From: Neobacillus sp. CF12
GTDB taxonomy: Bacteria; Bacillota; Bacilli; Bacillales; Cytobacillaceae
Direction of reading: 5' to 3'
Assembly: GCF_030348765.1 (NCBI RefSeq)
Contig: NZ_JAUCEU010000007.1
Span: forward strand, 186,001 to 250,000
DNA length: 64,000 nt
Under the pieces are notes generated by a model. It saw only the letters and a program-made list of their open reading frames with translations. It searched no databases and was not told the origin of the DNA. This document shows, piece after piece, positions 8,894-20,252 of this stretch; within the stretch, counting starts at the first letter, position 1; every line of letters starts with the position of its first letter. A program made the translations under genes and the position numbers.

Positions 8894-10165
8894 ATGAATG
8901 CAACATTGTTATGGGAAGCAACTTCAAATTATCGTAATATAAAGAACACATTAGATGGGGAAGTAGAGACAGATGCAGTCATTATCGGTGGAGGATTCAC
9001 AGGTCTTTCAACTGCATACCATCTTTTAAAAAAAGGGGTAAAAGCAGTTGTTCTCGAACAGTACGAGGTAGGTTGGGGAGCGAGCGGACGGAATGCAGGT
9101 ATGATACTTCCAGGATATCACCATTCTATGACTACAATTGCTAATCAATATGGCATATCGGCTGCTAAGGAATTGTTTAAATTCTCCTTAGAAAGTATTA
9201 ATCTCGTTGAGAGCATAATAAAGGATCGCGGAATATCGTGCGATTTCAATAGAAACGGCCATTTTTTAGCCGCATATAAAACCAAGCATATGGATGCTTT
9301 GAAAAGGGAGCAGGAATTTTTACAAAAGTATTGCAACTACAAAACTGCAATTATTGAAAAAAAAGATATGCCATTTGTACTTGATTCATCTTTGTATCAT
9401 GGCGGTCTTTTAGATCCCCAAAGCTTTTCTTTTCATCCTTTAAACTATGCTCTTGGCTTAGCTAAAGCTGTAGAAAAACTGGATGGAACTATTTACGAAA
9501 ATTCCCAAGTAATTGATATTCATTACTCCTCAAAATACACCATAGTAAGAACTACTTCAGGAGCTATAAAGGCAAAACATCTTGTAATTGCAACAAATGG
9601 ATATACTGAGGGTCTTATAAAAAAATTATCAAGATCGGTCTTGCCAATTGCGAGCTATATGATTGCAACTGAACCACTCCCACCTAGACTTGCAAAAAAA
9701 TTAATCCCAAATAATCGCATGATATTTGACACAAAGAATTTTCTCAATTATTTCAGATTAACGCCTGATTATCGTCTGATTTTTGGCGGAAAAGATAGTA
9801 TTCGTGGAGTTGAAAATAACCAAACCTATGAAGATGTTCATACAGAGTTACTAAAGGTGTTCCCTGAATTAGAGGGTTTCTCGGTTGAATATAAGTGGGG
9901 AGGACTTTTAGGGATGACTTCAGATTTTTTCCCTCATGTTGGTCAATTGGAAAATGGAACACATTTTGCGGTAGGTTGTGCTGGACATGGGGCGGCTATC
10001 ACAACACTTTTGGGCAAGGTCATAGCTCAAAACATTACACAAGAGGACCGGGTAAAAAGCAAACTAGAAAAACTCCCCTTAAAGGAAATCCCCTTTCACG
10101 GGCAGAGGGCTCTTATCATTAATGTTGTTGAAATGTATTACAAATTACTTGATAAATTAGCATAA
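8894..10165 (+). CDS. FAD-dependent oxidoreductase, DAO family
   Basis: A 423-residue flavoprotein of the D-amino-acid-oxidase-like family. The FAD-binding motif is VIIGGGFTGLSTAYHL near residues 26-41, followed by GWGASGRNAGMI, the block typical of PuuB/OrdL-type amine oxidases. The C-terminal part carries FAVGCAGHGAAI, the second flavin contact. AGGAGG at 8877-8882 supports the ATG. Family members oxidise secondary or primary amines, glycine-type compounds or sugar amines. In a cluster with an AgaS isomerase, an amino-sugar-related substrate is conceivable, but this is inference. No secretion signal is visible. Confidence 0.85.
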   Translation: MNATLLWEATSNYRNIKNTLDGEVETDAVIIGGGFTGLSTAYHLLKKGVKAVVLEQYEVGWGASGRNAGMILPGYHHSMTTIANQYGISAAKELFKFSLESINLVESIIKDRGISCDFNRNGHFLAAYKTKHMDALKREQEFLQKYCNYKTAIIEKKDMPFVLDSSLYHGGLLDPQSFSFHPLNYALGLAKAVEKLDGTIYENSQVIDIHYSSKYTIVRTTSGAIKAKHLVIATNGYTEGLIKKLSRSVLPIASYMIATEPLPPRLAKKLIPNNRMIFDTKNFLNYFRLTPDYRLIFGGKDSIRGVENNQTYEDVHTELLKVFPELEGFSVEYKWGGLLGMTSDFFPHVGQLENGTHFAVGCAGHGAAITTLLGKVIAQNITQEDRVKSKLEKLPLKEIPFHGQRALIINVVEMYYKLLDKLA

Positions 10166-10195
10166 AAAGAGGGAACTAAAGAGGTGAGAGAACCG

Positions 10196-11095
10196 ATGAA
10201 CAAATATGTTCTCATCGTCATAGCCTCAGTTGTATTATGGGGAACCACAATTCCTCCAACAAAATGGGCTTTGGTGAGTATTCCTCCATTTACATTAAGT
10301 TTTTTACGACTGTTTGTTGCTTGTTTAGTACTTTTTCCACTAGCTCAATATAAGTCAAGTCTTTTTGGTCAAAAAAGAAACATACCTTGGAAGCGTCTAT
10401 GGAGCTTATCTTTTACCGGGGTTGGTGGAACTTTAATATTGGGATATTGGGGGATTGAGCTTACAAGCGGTTTACATGTAAGTATTTTAGGTGCAACAAT
10501 GCCTTTATTTACCCTATTACTAGGGGTATTTTACCTAAAAGAATCAATAAGTAGAACAGAAATTGCTTCCTTGTTACTCGGATTACTTGGAGTGTTAATT
10601 ATATCTATCCAATCTGATATTGAAAGAGGAAGTTCTATTTTAGGCGATATCCTTATTTTATTTAGTTGTTTGTTGTGGGCAATATATATGGCTCAATTAA
10701 AGCGACCAAAAGGGGAATTACATTTACCAATTGACTGGTTTACCGCTTTAACTCTTTTCCTAGGGTCCTTAATGATGCTTCCTCTTGCTATTGTAGAAAT
10801 CAGGGTAATTGGTTGGCCTACATTATCCTGGAAGGTTGTAGGAAGTGTATTCTACTTATCTCTTTTACCAACCACTCTGGCTTATTGGCTATGGAATAAA
10901 GGGCTAACTCATATATCGATGGCACGTGCAAGTGCTATTTTATATACAATTCCAATCATTGAAGTCATTTCTTGTGTGATTTTGCTTGATGAAATGATTA
11001 CCTGGAGACTGCTTATTGGCGGGTGCCTTGTACTCGGTGGTGTTGTCTTGATCGAGAGAAAAGCAATAAGAAATTTATTAATTAAAAATAATTGA
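10196..11095 (+). CDS. EamA/DMT-superfamily transporter
   Basis: A 300-residue membrane protein with about ten hydrophobic segments arranged as two EamA repeats. The opening WGTTIPPTKWAL and the LGALLGxxxL-like boundaries fit drug/metabolite transporters. ATG 10196 is chosen because GAGGTGAG at 10181-10188 lies at the right distance; the upstream GTG 10184 is part of that ribosome binding site. It is the only transporter in the 1-14.4 kb catabolic region, so it may move the substrate, a product or an intermediate. Direction and cargo cannot be read from the sequence. Confidence 0.85.
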   Translation: MNKYVLIVIASVVLWGTTIPPTKWALVSIPPFTLSFLRLFVACLVLFPLAQYKSSLFGQKRNIPWKRLWSLSFTGVGGTLILGYWGIELTSGLHVSILGATMPLFTLLLGVFYLKESISRTEIASLLLGLLGVLIISIQSDIERGSSILGDILILFSCLLWAIYMAQLKRPKGELHLPIDWFTALTLFLGSLMMLPLAIVEIRVIGWPTLSWKVVGSVFYLSLLPTTLAYWLWNKGLTHISMARASAILYTIPIIEVISCVILLDEMITWRLLIGGCLVLGGVVLIERKAIRNLLIKNN

Positions 11096-11176
11096 ATTAT
11101 CTACTGATTATAAAGTGTGGGTAGGGAGTCAGAGAGTTTTGTTAGATAGACTCAATTTATTATCGGAGGTTTAATT

Positions 11177-11367
11177 ATGAGTCGACTAGAAAGAACTCAA
11201 AAAGAGGAAATTGGAAACTACTTGGATATAAAAGACCATCTTACATGGCAAAAATAGGCCGTTTGTTAGGTGATCAACAATCAGTTGAGGTTTTAGAAAA
11301 CCTAATTGAAAGGCAGTCACCTTACTTTTCTGATTTTTTTTTTTTAATCTGTAAGGTCAAACTTTAA
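11177..11367 (+). pseudogene. Frame-disrupted small ORF before the agaS-like gene
   Basis: GGAGG at 11164-11168 precedes ATG 11177, which opens a reading frame that stops after 26 codons. Another frame, with ATG 11245, continues to a TAA at 11365-11367 and reads coherently upstream as KLLGYKRPSYMAKIG. Joining the two frames near 11215 would give about 63 residues. I do not recognise the product. It is most likely a gene remnant in the 308-base gap between the transporter and the isomerase; a run of twelve T near 11334-11345 also lies here. Confidence 0.35.
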
Positions 11368-11403
11368 CTAATAACGAACAAGTTTCCAAAGGGAGGAATC
11401 AAT

Positions 11404-12579
11404 ATGTTTTTACCTTTTTCATACCAACAAATTGAGGAAATGGGTGCGTCTAATACAGTAAAAGAAATCATGCAGCAACCTGAACTATGGAAGAAGGTAT
11501 ATGAGATAGTCTTGAATAAAATGAGTAAAATTAGCCAGTTTTTTCAAGACATTTCAGCTAATCATACTAGAGCGCGTTTTATTTTTACCGGTGCTGGTAC
11601 ATCAGCATTTGTGGGGGATATTGTTGTACCTTATTTAAGGAAAAATAATTCACATACAAACTGGGATTTTCAAGCCATTGCAACAACCGACTTAGTATCA
11701 TCCCCATCCTATTATTTTTATGAGGATATTCCTACTATTCTAGTATCGTTTGCACGGTCTGGGAATAGCCCAGAAAGTGTAGCAGCTGTCGAGTTAGGTG
11801 AAAAGAATTTAAGCAATTTTTATCAAATTGTGATTACTTGTAATGAAAATGGAAAATTAGCCAAAAAGGCAAGAAATGATTCCCGTGCTCTACTTATTCA
11901 AATGCCTAATGAGTCAAATGATTTGGGATTTGCAATGACTAGTAGTTTTACTTGCATGATGTTGGCAAGCCTATTAGTCTTCCAATATGAAAAACTAGAC
12001 TCTCTTAAAACGATAGTTGATAAGTTATATTCTCTGGGAGAATCTTTTCTAAAGCAACTTTCTTTGAGACTCGAAGATATTTTTGAATTTAATTTCCAAC
12101 GAATCATTTATTTGGGTTCTGGAATATTAGGAGGTATTGCACGTGAATCAGCGTTGAAGGTTTTGGAATTAACATCAGGCCAAGTTATTTCCATGAATGA
12201 AACTCCCCTTGGTTTCCGGCATGGTCCAAAAACGATATTAAATGACCATACTTTAGTAGTTCAATTCCTTTCAAGTGATCCTTATACTCGAAAATATGAT
12301 ATCGATTTATTAAAAGAATTGCATAAGGAAAAACTCAACTCCAAAGTGGTAAGTGTTGACTTAGGATTTGACCAAACTGTGATGGAAAACAGCCATTGCA
12401 ATCTACAAGTGGCCATTGACGATAAATTAGAGGACATTTATTTAGGATTTATTTACGTCCTTTTTGCCCAGGCTCTTTCTGTAAAAAAATCAATTCAGTT
12501 GGGATTAGAGGTCGATAATCCTTGTACAAATGGAATGGTAAACCGTGTAGTACAAGGAGTTAAAATTCATTCGCTTTAA
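11404..12579 (+). CDS. agaS: SIS-domain sugar isomerase/deaminase, AgaS-like
   Basis: A 391-residue protein with two SIS (sugar isomerase) domains. TGAGTSAFVGD near residue 60 and FARSGNSPESVAAV near residue 117 are hallmark AgaS blocks, as is the opening around VKEIMQQPELW. AgaS enzymes convert galactosamine-6-phosphate or related aldose phosphates into tagatose-6-phosphate. The next two genes, a class II aldolase and a LacC-like kinase, provide the remaining steps of a tagatose route, and all three are closely spaced. GGGAGG at 11391-11396 supports the ATG. The symbol reflects family resemblance, not proven substrate. Confidence 0.85.
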   Translation: MFLPFSYQQIEEMGASNTVKEIMQQPELWKKVYEIVLNKMSKISQFFQDISANHTRARFIFTGAGTSAFVGDIVVPYLRKNNSHTNWDFQAIATTDLVSSPSYYFYEDIPTILVSFARSGNSPESVAAVELGEKNLSNFYQIVITCNENGKLAKKARNDSRALLIQMPNESNDLGFAMTSSFTCMMLASLLVFQYEKLDSLKTIVDKLYSLGESFLKQLSLRLEDIFEFNFQRIIYLGSGILGGIARESALKVLELTSGQVISMNETPLGFRHGPKTILNDHTLVVQFLSSDPYTRKYDIDLLKELHKEKLNSKVVSVDLGFDQTVMENSHCNLQVAIDDKLEDIYLGFIYVLFAQALSVKKSIQLGLEVDNPCTNGMVNRVVQGVKIHSL

Positions 12580-12597
12580 TCAAAGGGGGAGATATGA

Positions 12598-14387
<1,790 letters not shown>

Positions 14388-14513
14388 AAGAATCAAAGTT
14401 AAGAATTAGAAAAAATTGGTAGATTAATACTTTTCAGATATGTATATATTTCTTGAAAGCTATTTCATATGCCATAATCTTTTAATTTAGAAAAAGAATC
14501 TTGGGGTAAATAT

Positions 14514-15848
14514 ATGCATTGGAAGATAATTCTGCAGATAGCCATTCCTTCAGTAGCATCATTCGCTACAACCACAGTAGCTGGAACCATTAATTTAATT
14601 ATTGTTGGGGAATAGGGTGCGCTAGCCATTTCGATAGTAGGGGTATCTGACATTATCATGTATAATGTGTGGGCTCTGTTTTCTGGAGTTGGTCTTACGA
14701 TAAACTATCTTGTCACTCAAGACTTCGGGGCGAAAGTGATGAAAAAAGGTATAGAGCGGACCCAAATGGCACTATACCTTTGCCTTGTTGCAGGGATGCC
14801 TGTTTTATTAATGGGGGCTTTTGCTTCGGAAGAAGTGTTAAAGCTTATTGGGGATGAATTGCCCGAGGCGGGAGGAAGCTATCTAGAATTTCGTTTTATT
14901 GCGATGATATTCTCCATTTTTATTTTTGTTTTCCACAGCTTTTTCCGAGGGATAGGTGACACGAAAACACCAATGGCCATCTCCATAATTGGAAACATTT
15001 TGATGGTCTTTTTTACCTATTCATTGACATATGGCAATCTAGGCTTTTAAAAACTTGGCTTAATGGGAGCAGGGCTTTCTTTTATTATTGGGGAATCAGT
15101 CTCGTTAATGATTTGTATTTACTTTTATTATTTTCGTCTACACCCTATTTATAAGACTCGTATACGAGTTCCATTAAACCGGATGGAGGCAAAATTCATT
15201 TTTGCTGAAAGTTGAAAATTGGGTGTTCAAGAGTTTTCGATAAGTATGGCGATGTTTGTTTTTACGGTTTTTGTAGGCAAACTGGGTACGGAAGTTCTGG
15301 CAGCAAATGAAATTGCTTTAAATGTGATGAGTTTTGGGTTTATGCCTGCCTTTGCCTTTGGGTCGACAGCAACGATCCTTGTTTGGCAAGAAATTGGAAA
15401 AGGACATTCAATTCTTGGCAGGCGCTTAGGCTCAGAGATAGCTGTTCTTGGTTGCGCATTCTTATTGCTGTTAGGTATTGTGGAATTTATTTGGGCTGAA
15501 CAAATAGTCATGCTTTATACGAAATATAAAGATGTAGCTCTGCTTGCTTCCGGGTTGATTACGGTTGCTGCTTTTCTGCAAATATTTGAAGGTTTATTGA
15601 ATTTCTATGCTGGTGGACTAAGGGGAATTGGCGAAACTTCCTTTTTACTGCGTATTTCATTGATTCTTACATGGGTATTGTTTATTCCATTAACTTATGT
15701 TTTAACGTTTGTATTTAAATTATCAAGTTACGGAGCATGGGTTGCATTGAATACGTATTTATTGTTCTTTGGTTTAGCTGTCATGCTAAGATTCTATCGA
15801 CGGGATTGGGTCCTCATTAAGAAAAAGACAACGGATGCCTATATTTAA
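14514..15848 (+). pseudogene. MATE-family efflux transporter with three in-frame stops
   Basis: One continuous frame encodes about 445 residues of a multi-spanning MATE (multi-antimicrobial extrusion) transporter, but it is interrupted by TAG 14613-14615, TAA 15048-15050 and TGA 15213-15215. No frameshift is needed. Family blocks such as FFRGIGDTKTPM, EVLAANEIALNVMSF and YAGGLRGIGETS remain. The TAG and TAA are each one transition from Gln codons; the TGA could come from Trp or Arg. The gene is therefore recent but multiply inactivated. It follows the tagatose genes by 126 bases and precedes an unrelated aldolase pair. Confidence 0.8.
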
Positions 15849-15901
15849 TTTATTTTTCTAATCCAAAATTTACAAAAAGATCACGAAGGAGAAGATTGAT
15901 T

Positions 15902-16786
15902 TTGGCTAAAGTAAAAGTTGCCATTATCGGTTCCGGAAATATTGGGACCGATCTTATGATGAAATTAAGGCGTTCAGAAATTTTGGAGCTTACTGCAGTC
16001 ATTGGAATTGATTCAGAGTCTGTTGGATTAAAACGTGCTAGAGAACTAGGCTATGTTGCTATTGACACGGGATTGAAAGGGTTCCTTGAACGTCCAGAAT
16101 TAGCGGATGTAGTGTTCGATGCCACCTCAGCGAAGGCACACATCCGCCATGCCAAATTACTAAAAGATGCAGGAAAAAAAGTCATAGATATGACTCCTGC
16201 AGCAAGAGGAGTATTAGTCGTTCCATGCGTAAATATGGGTTCCAATATAGAAGCGGATAATATTAACCTCATCACCTGCGGTGGCCAGGCGACAATCCCG
16301 ATGGTTCATGCAGTAAATCGTGTCAGCACGGTAGATTATGCAGAAATCGTTGCGACCATCTCTAGCCGTAGTGCCGGACCGGGAACTAGGGCCAATATTG
16401 ACGAGTTTACCGAAACCACTTCCCGGGCAATCGAAGAGGTCGGGGGAGCGAAGAAAGGAAAGGCTATCATTATTTTAAACCCTGCTGAACCCCCAATTTT
16501 GATGCGGGATACGATCTATGCCATAGTAGAAGAGGGGACAATGGACGAAGCGAAAATTACTCAATCTGTTCAGAAAATGGTCGATGACGTTCAATCCTTT
16601 GTTCCGGGATATCGTTTACGCACAGAGCCAATTTTCGATGGCAATAAAGTGACGATCTTCATCGAAGTGGAAGGAGCCGGCGACTATTTGCCTAAATATT
16701 CCGGCAATCTTGATATTATGACGGCAACAGGGGTAAAGGTGGCGGAAGAGTTTGCAAAAAATCAAATAGCGAAGCTGCTAGTTTAA
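15902..16786 (+). CDS. mhpF: Acetaldehyde dehydrogenase (acylating), MhpF/BphJ/DmpF type
   Basis: A 294-residue CoA-acylating aldehyde dehydrogenase of the small MhpF family. [14 protein letters not shown] at the N-terminus binds NAD, and the catalytic cysteine lies in TCGGQATIP at about residue 126. TTG 15902 is preferred: AAGGAG at 15886-15891 is better spaced for it than for TTG 15896, and the protein then begins [10 protein letters not shown] like its relatives. The next gene, 20 bases on, encodes the partner aldolase; the two form a channelled complex that turns acetaldehyde or propanal into the acyl-CoA. Mixed GC-richer codon use than the MATE remnant before it. Confidence 0.93.
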   Translation: MAKVKVAIIGSGNIGTDLMMKLRRSEILELTAVIGIDSESVGLKRARELGYVAIDTGLKGFLERPELADVVFDATSAKAHIRHAKLLKDAGKKVIDMTPAARGVLVVPCVNMGSNIEADNINLITCGGQATIPMVHAVNRVSTVDYAEIVATISSRSAGPGTRANIDEFTETTSRAIEEVGGAKKGKAIIILNPAEPPILMRDTIYAIVEEGTMDEAKITQSVQKMVDDVQSFVPGYRLRTEPIFDGNKVTIFIEVEGAGDYLPKYSGNLDIMTATGVKVAEEFAKNQIAKLLV

Positions 16787-16806
16787 TAGAAAGGAGATTT
16801 CATCCA

Positions 16807-17832
16807 ATGACAAAGGTCCGCGATATCTATATCACAGAAGTAGCATTACGAGATGGAAGCCATGCCATCGACCATCAATTTACGGTCGAGCAAGTCCTAA
16901 AAGTAGCGAGAGCTTTAAATGATGCAGGCGTTCCTTACGTTGAGGTCTCACACGGGGATGGTCTATCTGGCTCCTCATTGCAATATGGCCTCTCTAAAAC
17001 CAATGAATTGGAATTAATTGAAGCAGCAGTATCTGTAGCAGATAGGGCGAAAATTGCCATTCTTTTGCTTCCGGGCATTGGCACGGTAAAGGATTTAAGG
17101 GAAGCGGCAAAATTAGGAGCAAAGATGGCCCGTATTGCTACACATGTTACCGAGGCGGATGTGGCACCACAACACATCGCTGCAGCAAAAGAACTCGGGA
17201 TGGAAACAGTCGGATTCTTGATGATGTCCCACATGGCGGAAGCTAGCAAGTTAATAGAACAAGCTAAACTCATGGAAAGCTATGGAGCTGATACGGTATA
17301 TGTAGTCGATTCTGCTGGAGCTCTGCTTCCAGGGCAGGTTCGTGAGAGGATTCGTGCTTTGAAACAACATGTAGGCATTCACATTGGATTCCACGGACAT
17401 AACAATCTTTCGCTTGCAATGGCGAACTCTTTAGTAGCAATTGAAGAGGGAGCTACTCGTATCGATGGAAGTGTTCGCTGTTTAGGGGCAGGAGCCGGTA
17501 ATACGCAAACTGAAGTACTTGTTACTGTACTTGATCGGATGAGAATCAAAACGGGCATTGACGTTTATAAAATGATGGACTTGGCGGAAGAAATTGTCGC
17601 TCCGATTTTACAGACTCCTCAAGAGATTACGAGAGATAGTCTTGTCCTTGGTTATGCTGGGGTATATTCGAGCTTCGCCCTTCATGCTAAAAGAGCGGCA
17701 GCTAAGTTTGGCATCGATGCTCGTGATATTTTAATAGAATTAGGTAAACTAAAGGTAGTTGGGGGTCAAGAGGATATGATTGTCGATGTTGCTGCAGAAA
17801 TCGCGAAAGCAAAGACAACGGCAAAAGTATAA
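16807..17832 (+). CDS. mhpE: 4-hydroxy-2-oxovalerate aldolase, MhpE/BphI/DmpG type
   Basis: A 341-residue HMGL-like metal-dependent aldolase. RDGSHAIDHQFT near residue 15 carries the Arg-Asp pair, and GFHGHNN near residue 197 the metal-binding histidines. The C-terminal segment with GYAGVYSSF is the communication domain that contacts the dehydrogenase partner. It cleaves 4-hydroxy-2-oxo acids to pyruvate and an aldehyde. AAGGAG precedes the ATG. The usual upstream 2-hydroxypentadienoate hydratase and ring-cleavage genes are absent here, so the pair may serve another source of 4-hydroxy-2-oxoacids. Confidence 0.93.
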   Translation: MTKVRDIYITEVALRDGSHAIDHQFTVEQVLKVARALNDAGVPYVEVSHGDGLSGSSLQYGLSKTNELELIEAAVSVADRAKIAILLLPGIGTVKDLREAAKLGAKMARIATHVTEADVAPQHIAAAKELGMETVGFLMMSHMAEASKLIEQAKLMESYGADTVYVVDSAGALLPGQVRERIRALKQHVGIHIGFHGHNNLSLAMANSLVAIEEGATRIDGSVRCLGAGAGNTQTEVLVTVLDRMRIKTGIDVYKMMDLAEEIVAPILQTPQEITRDSLVLGYAGVYSSFALHAKRAAAKFGIDARDILIELGKLKVVGGQEDMIVDVAAEIAKAKTTAKV

Positions 17833-18024
17833 GTAATATTGGTTTCCATTAAATGTCGGTAGTTATTTGTTTGTGACTCACATATGACATTAGTTGTCTA
17901 TAATCCCAAAGTCTTAAAAACAGTAATCGAATAGTAAAAGCTTAGGCACTTCACAGTAAGTACCTGCTTGATTCACTTCTGTCTATGCTAGCAAAAATAT
18001 TAGCCAATATTAATCCTGGAGGGA

Positions 18025-18440
18025 TTGGACCTAGAGACAGCAGTAGAACAATCAATAGAAGAGATAAAATTATACCCATCTAACAAGGAATGCTGTGAGC
18101 TCATTGTAAAGCGCTCACCTTAGCAAAATCAAACACCCCAGACATTCAAGCTATCGAGAGTCTTGGAGAGGAAGCTCTGGTAATTTCCGTCTATTACGCT
18201 TTAAAATATCAAACTGATTTTAAAAAAGCTGTGATTACTGCTGTTAACCAAAGTGGCGACAGCGATCGTACCGGAGTAATCACGGGTAATATTTTAGGTG
18301 CCTATCTTGGGGTAGAAGAAATTCCGGAAAATTGGGCTAAAGAAGTTGAACTTTCTCAAGAACTAACGCAGCTAGCGGATGATTTAGTTAAGACCAATGA
18401 AAACAGCGAAGGATGGCACCAAAAGTATCCTGGTTGGTAA
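18025..18440 (+). pseudogene. ADP-ribosylglycohydrolase remnant (C-terminal part)
   Basis: The sequence encodes the C-terminal third of a DraG/ARH-type ADP-ribosylglycohydrolase: LDLETAVEQSIEEIKLYP in one frame up to TAG 18121, then, after a one-base shift, [17 protein letters not shown] and onward. The metal-binding block SGDSDRTG is kept near 18255. Compared with the family, a short GWVG-like segment between LGE and EALVIS is deleted. Nothing of the N-terminal two thirds is seen. The gene is dead. The 190 bases before it (17833-18024) hold nothing I can identify. Confidence 0.75.
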
Positions 18441-18540
18441 AAAAAGTTATAGGATGGTTAGTTCAATATAAGAGCTAACTATCCTTTTTATATATCATAA
18501 TAGAAGATTTATTAAAATAAATGACTTATTCAACAGAGGA

Positions 18541-18549
18541 CATCATAAA
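18541..18549. repeat. Left 9-bp target-site duplication of the IS1182-type element
   Basis: CATCATAAA directly abuts the left terminal repeat and is repeated exactly at 20244-20252 on the right side. Confidence 0.85.
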
Positions 18550-18598
18550 GAGGGTACTGAAAAACCTACGGTTTTAAAGAAATAAAATTATAAACACT

Positions 18599-18647
18599 AA
18601 AAAAGACGACTATAAATTCAGAAATTGAATTTTGAGTCGTCTTTTTT
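18599..18647. terminator. Bidirectional terminator inside the IS, downstream of the transposase
   Basis: AAGACGACT (18603-18611) pairs with AGTCGTCTT (18635-18643), flanked by A-rich and T-rich runs on either side, so it can work on both strands. It lies 25 bases beyond the transposase stop on the minus strand. Confidence 0.7.
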
Positions 18648-18671
18648 ATAAACTTAGAAGCAATTTTGCCC

Positions 18672-20129
18672 TTAATTCTCACCGATAAGTTTCAATATTC
18701 TTTTTAGATTCACTGTGAAAATTGCCATGGCACCTTGTAATTCCATGCCAATTAGACCCGAGGATTCTGCAACATTATACCCGTGTCGGTGTTTTAATTC
18801 GCTATTTTTTGCTTCTATCTTATATCTTTCTTTTGATTTTTCTTTAAAATAGTCGCTTTCTTGAAATTTTATTTGTTCCGTATGTATATTTGATTTGATA
18901 CTTACAGAATAACTCTTACTTTTAGCCCCATCTTTATAACATCCCTCTTTAAATGGACAAACTTTACAGTTTTCTACATCAAAATAATAAGTGTCAACCT
19001 GATTGGTAGCTACCCCTTTTTTACCTTGTCGAGCTTTCCTAATTGCCATATGGCCAGCCTTACAAACATACATACCTGCATCTTTATTAAATTCAAATTC
19101 ATCTTCTTTTGTACGAAAACCTTGTGTAACAGAAGGGTTTAATTTGGCTACTAGTTTTATTTCATTTTTATTGGTGTATTCGATATTTCCTTTTTCAGAA
19201 TAAGCAGCATCACCAATTACCGTTTCTACATTTATGCCAGCTTGAACGCTTTTCTCGATTAGAGTTTCTAATTGCTTCCCATCGTTTTTCTCCCCTGTTG
19301 TAATAATTGCAGCTGTAATGATTCTTTCTTCACTCATTGCAATGTGTGTTTTGTACCCAAAAAAGGAGGAATCCGCAGTTTTATGACCCACTTTTGTATC
19401 CTTATCTTTTGAAATCCATAAATATTCTATATCATCGGCAACAGTTTCTTTAAGAAGGTTCAATTGTTCTTTTACTTTAGGGTATTGGGGAAGAACTTTT
19501 TCCTTTTCTATAACGTCAATGAGCTTTTGACAATAGTCTATCTCATCCTCCAGAGCATCCGTTGTAGTTTTAGCGGGAAAATTATTTTTAATTGATTCAT
19601 CAATCTTATATATAGCTTTTCGAAGTTTCTTAGAGCGATCCATAAGGATTTCTTTGGGTGACTTTTGATTATAGCGAGCTTTCGTATGGGTGGCATCCAC
19701 GATAATGGCTTTATTTTTAATAATTTCTTTTTCAATAGCAATTTCAACTGTTTTATTAATTAACATATCTAAAAGATTTACATCTTTTAAACGTAATTTT
19801 CGGAATTTAGTTAAAGAACTTGGATCTATTACAGGCTCCTCCGGAGCCATCTGCAGAAAATATTTAAAGGACATATCATATTTTGAACGTTCAACTAAAT
19901 CAACATCACTTAGGTCATGGATAGACTTCAATAATAAGTATTTAAACATACGAATAGGGTCGATTGCATTTCGACCATTATTAAGACAATAGTTATCCTT
20001 AAGTTTGTCATACACAAAAGAAAAATCAATCAACTCATTGATTCTTCTTAATACATTATCCTTAGGAACGATTAAATCATATATAGCCATAAATGGACTA
20101 AATGTTACTGATTGTTGGTTCTGAATCAT
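18672..20129 (-). CDS. IS1182-family transposase
   Basis: A 485-residue DDE transposase. The N-terminal half has the IS1182/IS5-type block RRINELIDFSFVYDKL and DPIRMFKYLLLK. The DDE residues are seen in IIVDATHTKARY, VIGDAAYSEKG and YKIEAKNSELKHRHG. A cysteine cluster (CKVCPFKEGC) precedes the last block. ATG at 20129 is preferred because GGGTGG lies just upstream; a TTG at 20171 would extend it by 14 residues. The gene is intact and of normal length, inside well-defined terminal repeats, so it is probably functional. Confidence 0.9.
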   Translation of the reverse strand: MIQNQQSVTFSPFMAIYDLIVPKDNVLRRINELIDFSFVYDKLKDNYCLNNGRNAIDPIRMFKYLLLKSIHDLSDVDLVERSKYDMSFKYFLQMAPEEPVIDPSSLTKFRKLRLKDVNLLDMLINKTVEIAIEKEIIKNKAIIVDATHTKARYNQKSPKEILMDRSKKLRKAIYKIDESIKNNFPAKTTTDALEDEIDYCQKLIDVIEKEKVLPQYPKVKEQLNLLKETVADDIEYLWISKDKDTKVGHKTADSSFFGYKTHIAMSEERIITAAIITTGEKNDGKQLETLIEKSVQAGINVETVIGDAAYSEKGNIEYTNKNEIKLVAKLNPSVTQGFRTKEDEFEFNKDAGMYVCKAGHMAIRKARQGKKGVATNQVDTYYFDVENCKVCPFKEGCYKDGAKSKSYSVSIKSNIHTEQIKFQESDYFKEKSKERYKIEAKNSELKHRHGYNVAESSGLIGMELQGAMAIFTVNLKRILKLIGEN

Positions 20130-20243
20130 AGTATCCACCCGTTTATAATTGATACTATAATTATACAGCAAAAAAAGTGTAATTCCCTCCTGCCTGAGGT
20201 ATTATACCTTTTTCACATTTGAGGGGACTTTTTCAGTACCCTC

Positions 20244-20252
20244 CATCATAAA
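20244..20252. repeat. Right 9-bp target-site duplication
   Basis: CATCATAAA, identical to 18541-18549. It is followed by TGGTCC and a T-run, the right half of the interrupted terminator. Confidence 0.85.

Larger units (their letters stand above)
18550..20243 (-). mobile_element. Complete IS1182-family insertion sequence, 1694 bp
   Basis: The ends are inverted repeats: GAGGGTACTGAAAAA at 18550-18564 and its complement TTTTTCAGTACCCTC at 20229-20243. A perfect 9-bp direct repeat, CATCATAAA, flanks them (18541-18549 and 20244-20252). The single transposase gene is on the minus strand and open. Rejoining the flanks restores AGGACAT-CATAA-ATGGTCCT followed by seven T, a Rho-independent terminator, so the element sits in the loop of a terminator hairpin. 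Intact ends, target duplication and ORF suggest a recent insertion. Confidence 0.88.

Noticed and set aside
15213..15215. In-frame TGA in the MATE gene as a second selenocysteine codon
   Set aside because: No cysteine is expected there, and the same frame also has TAG and TAA, so it is decay.
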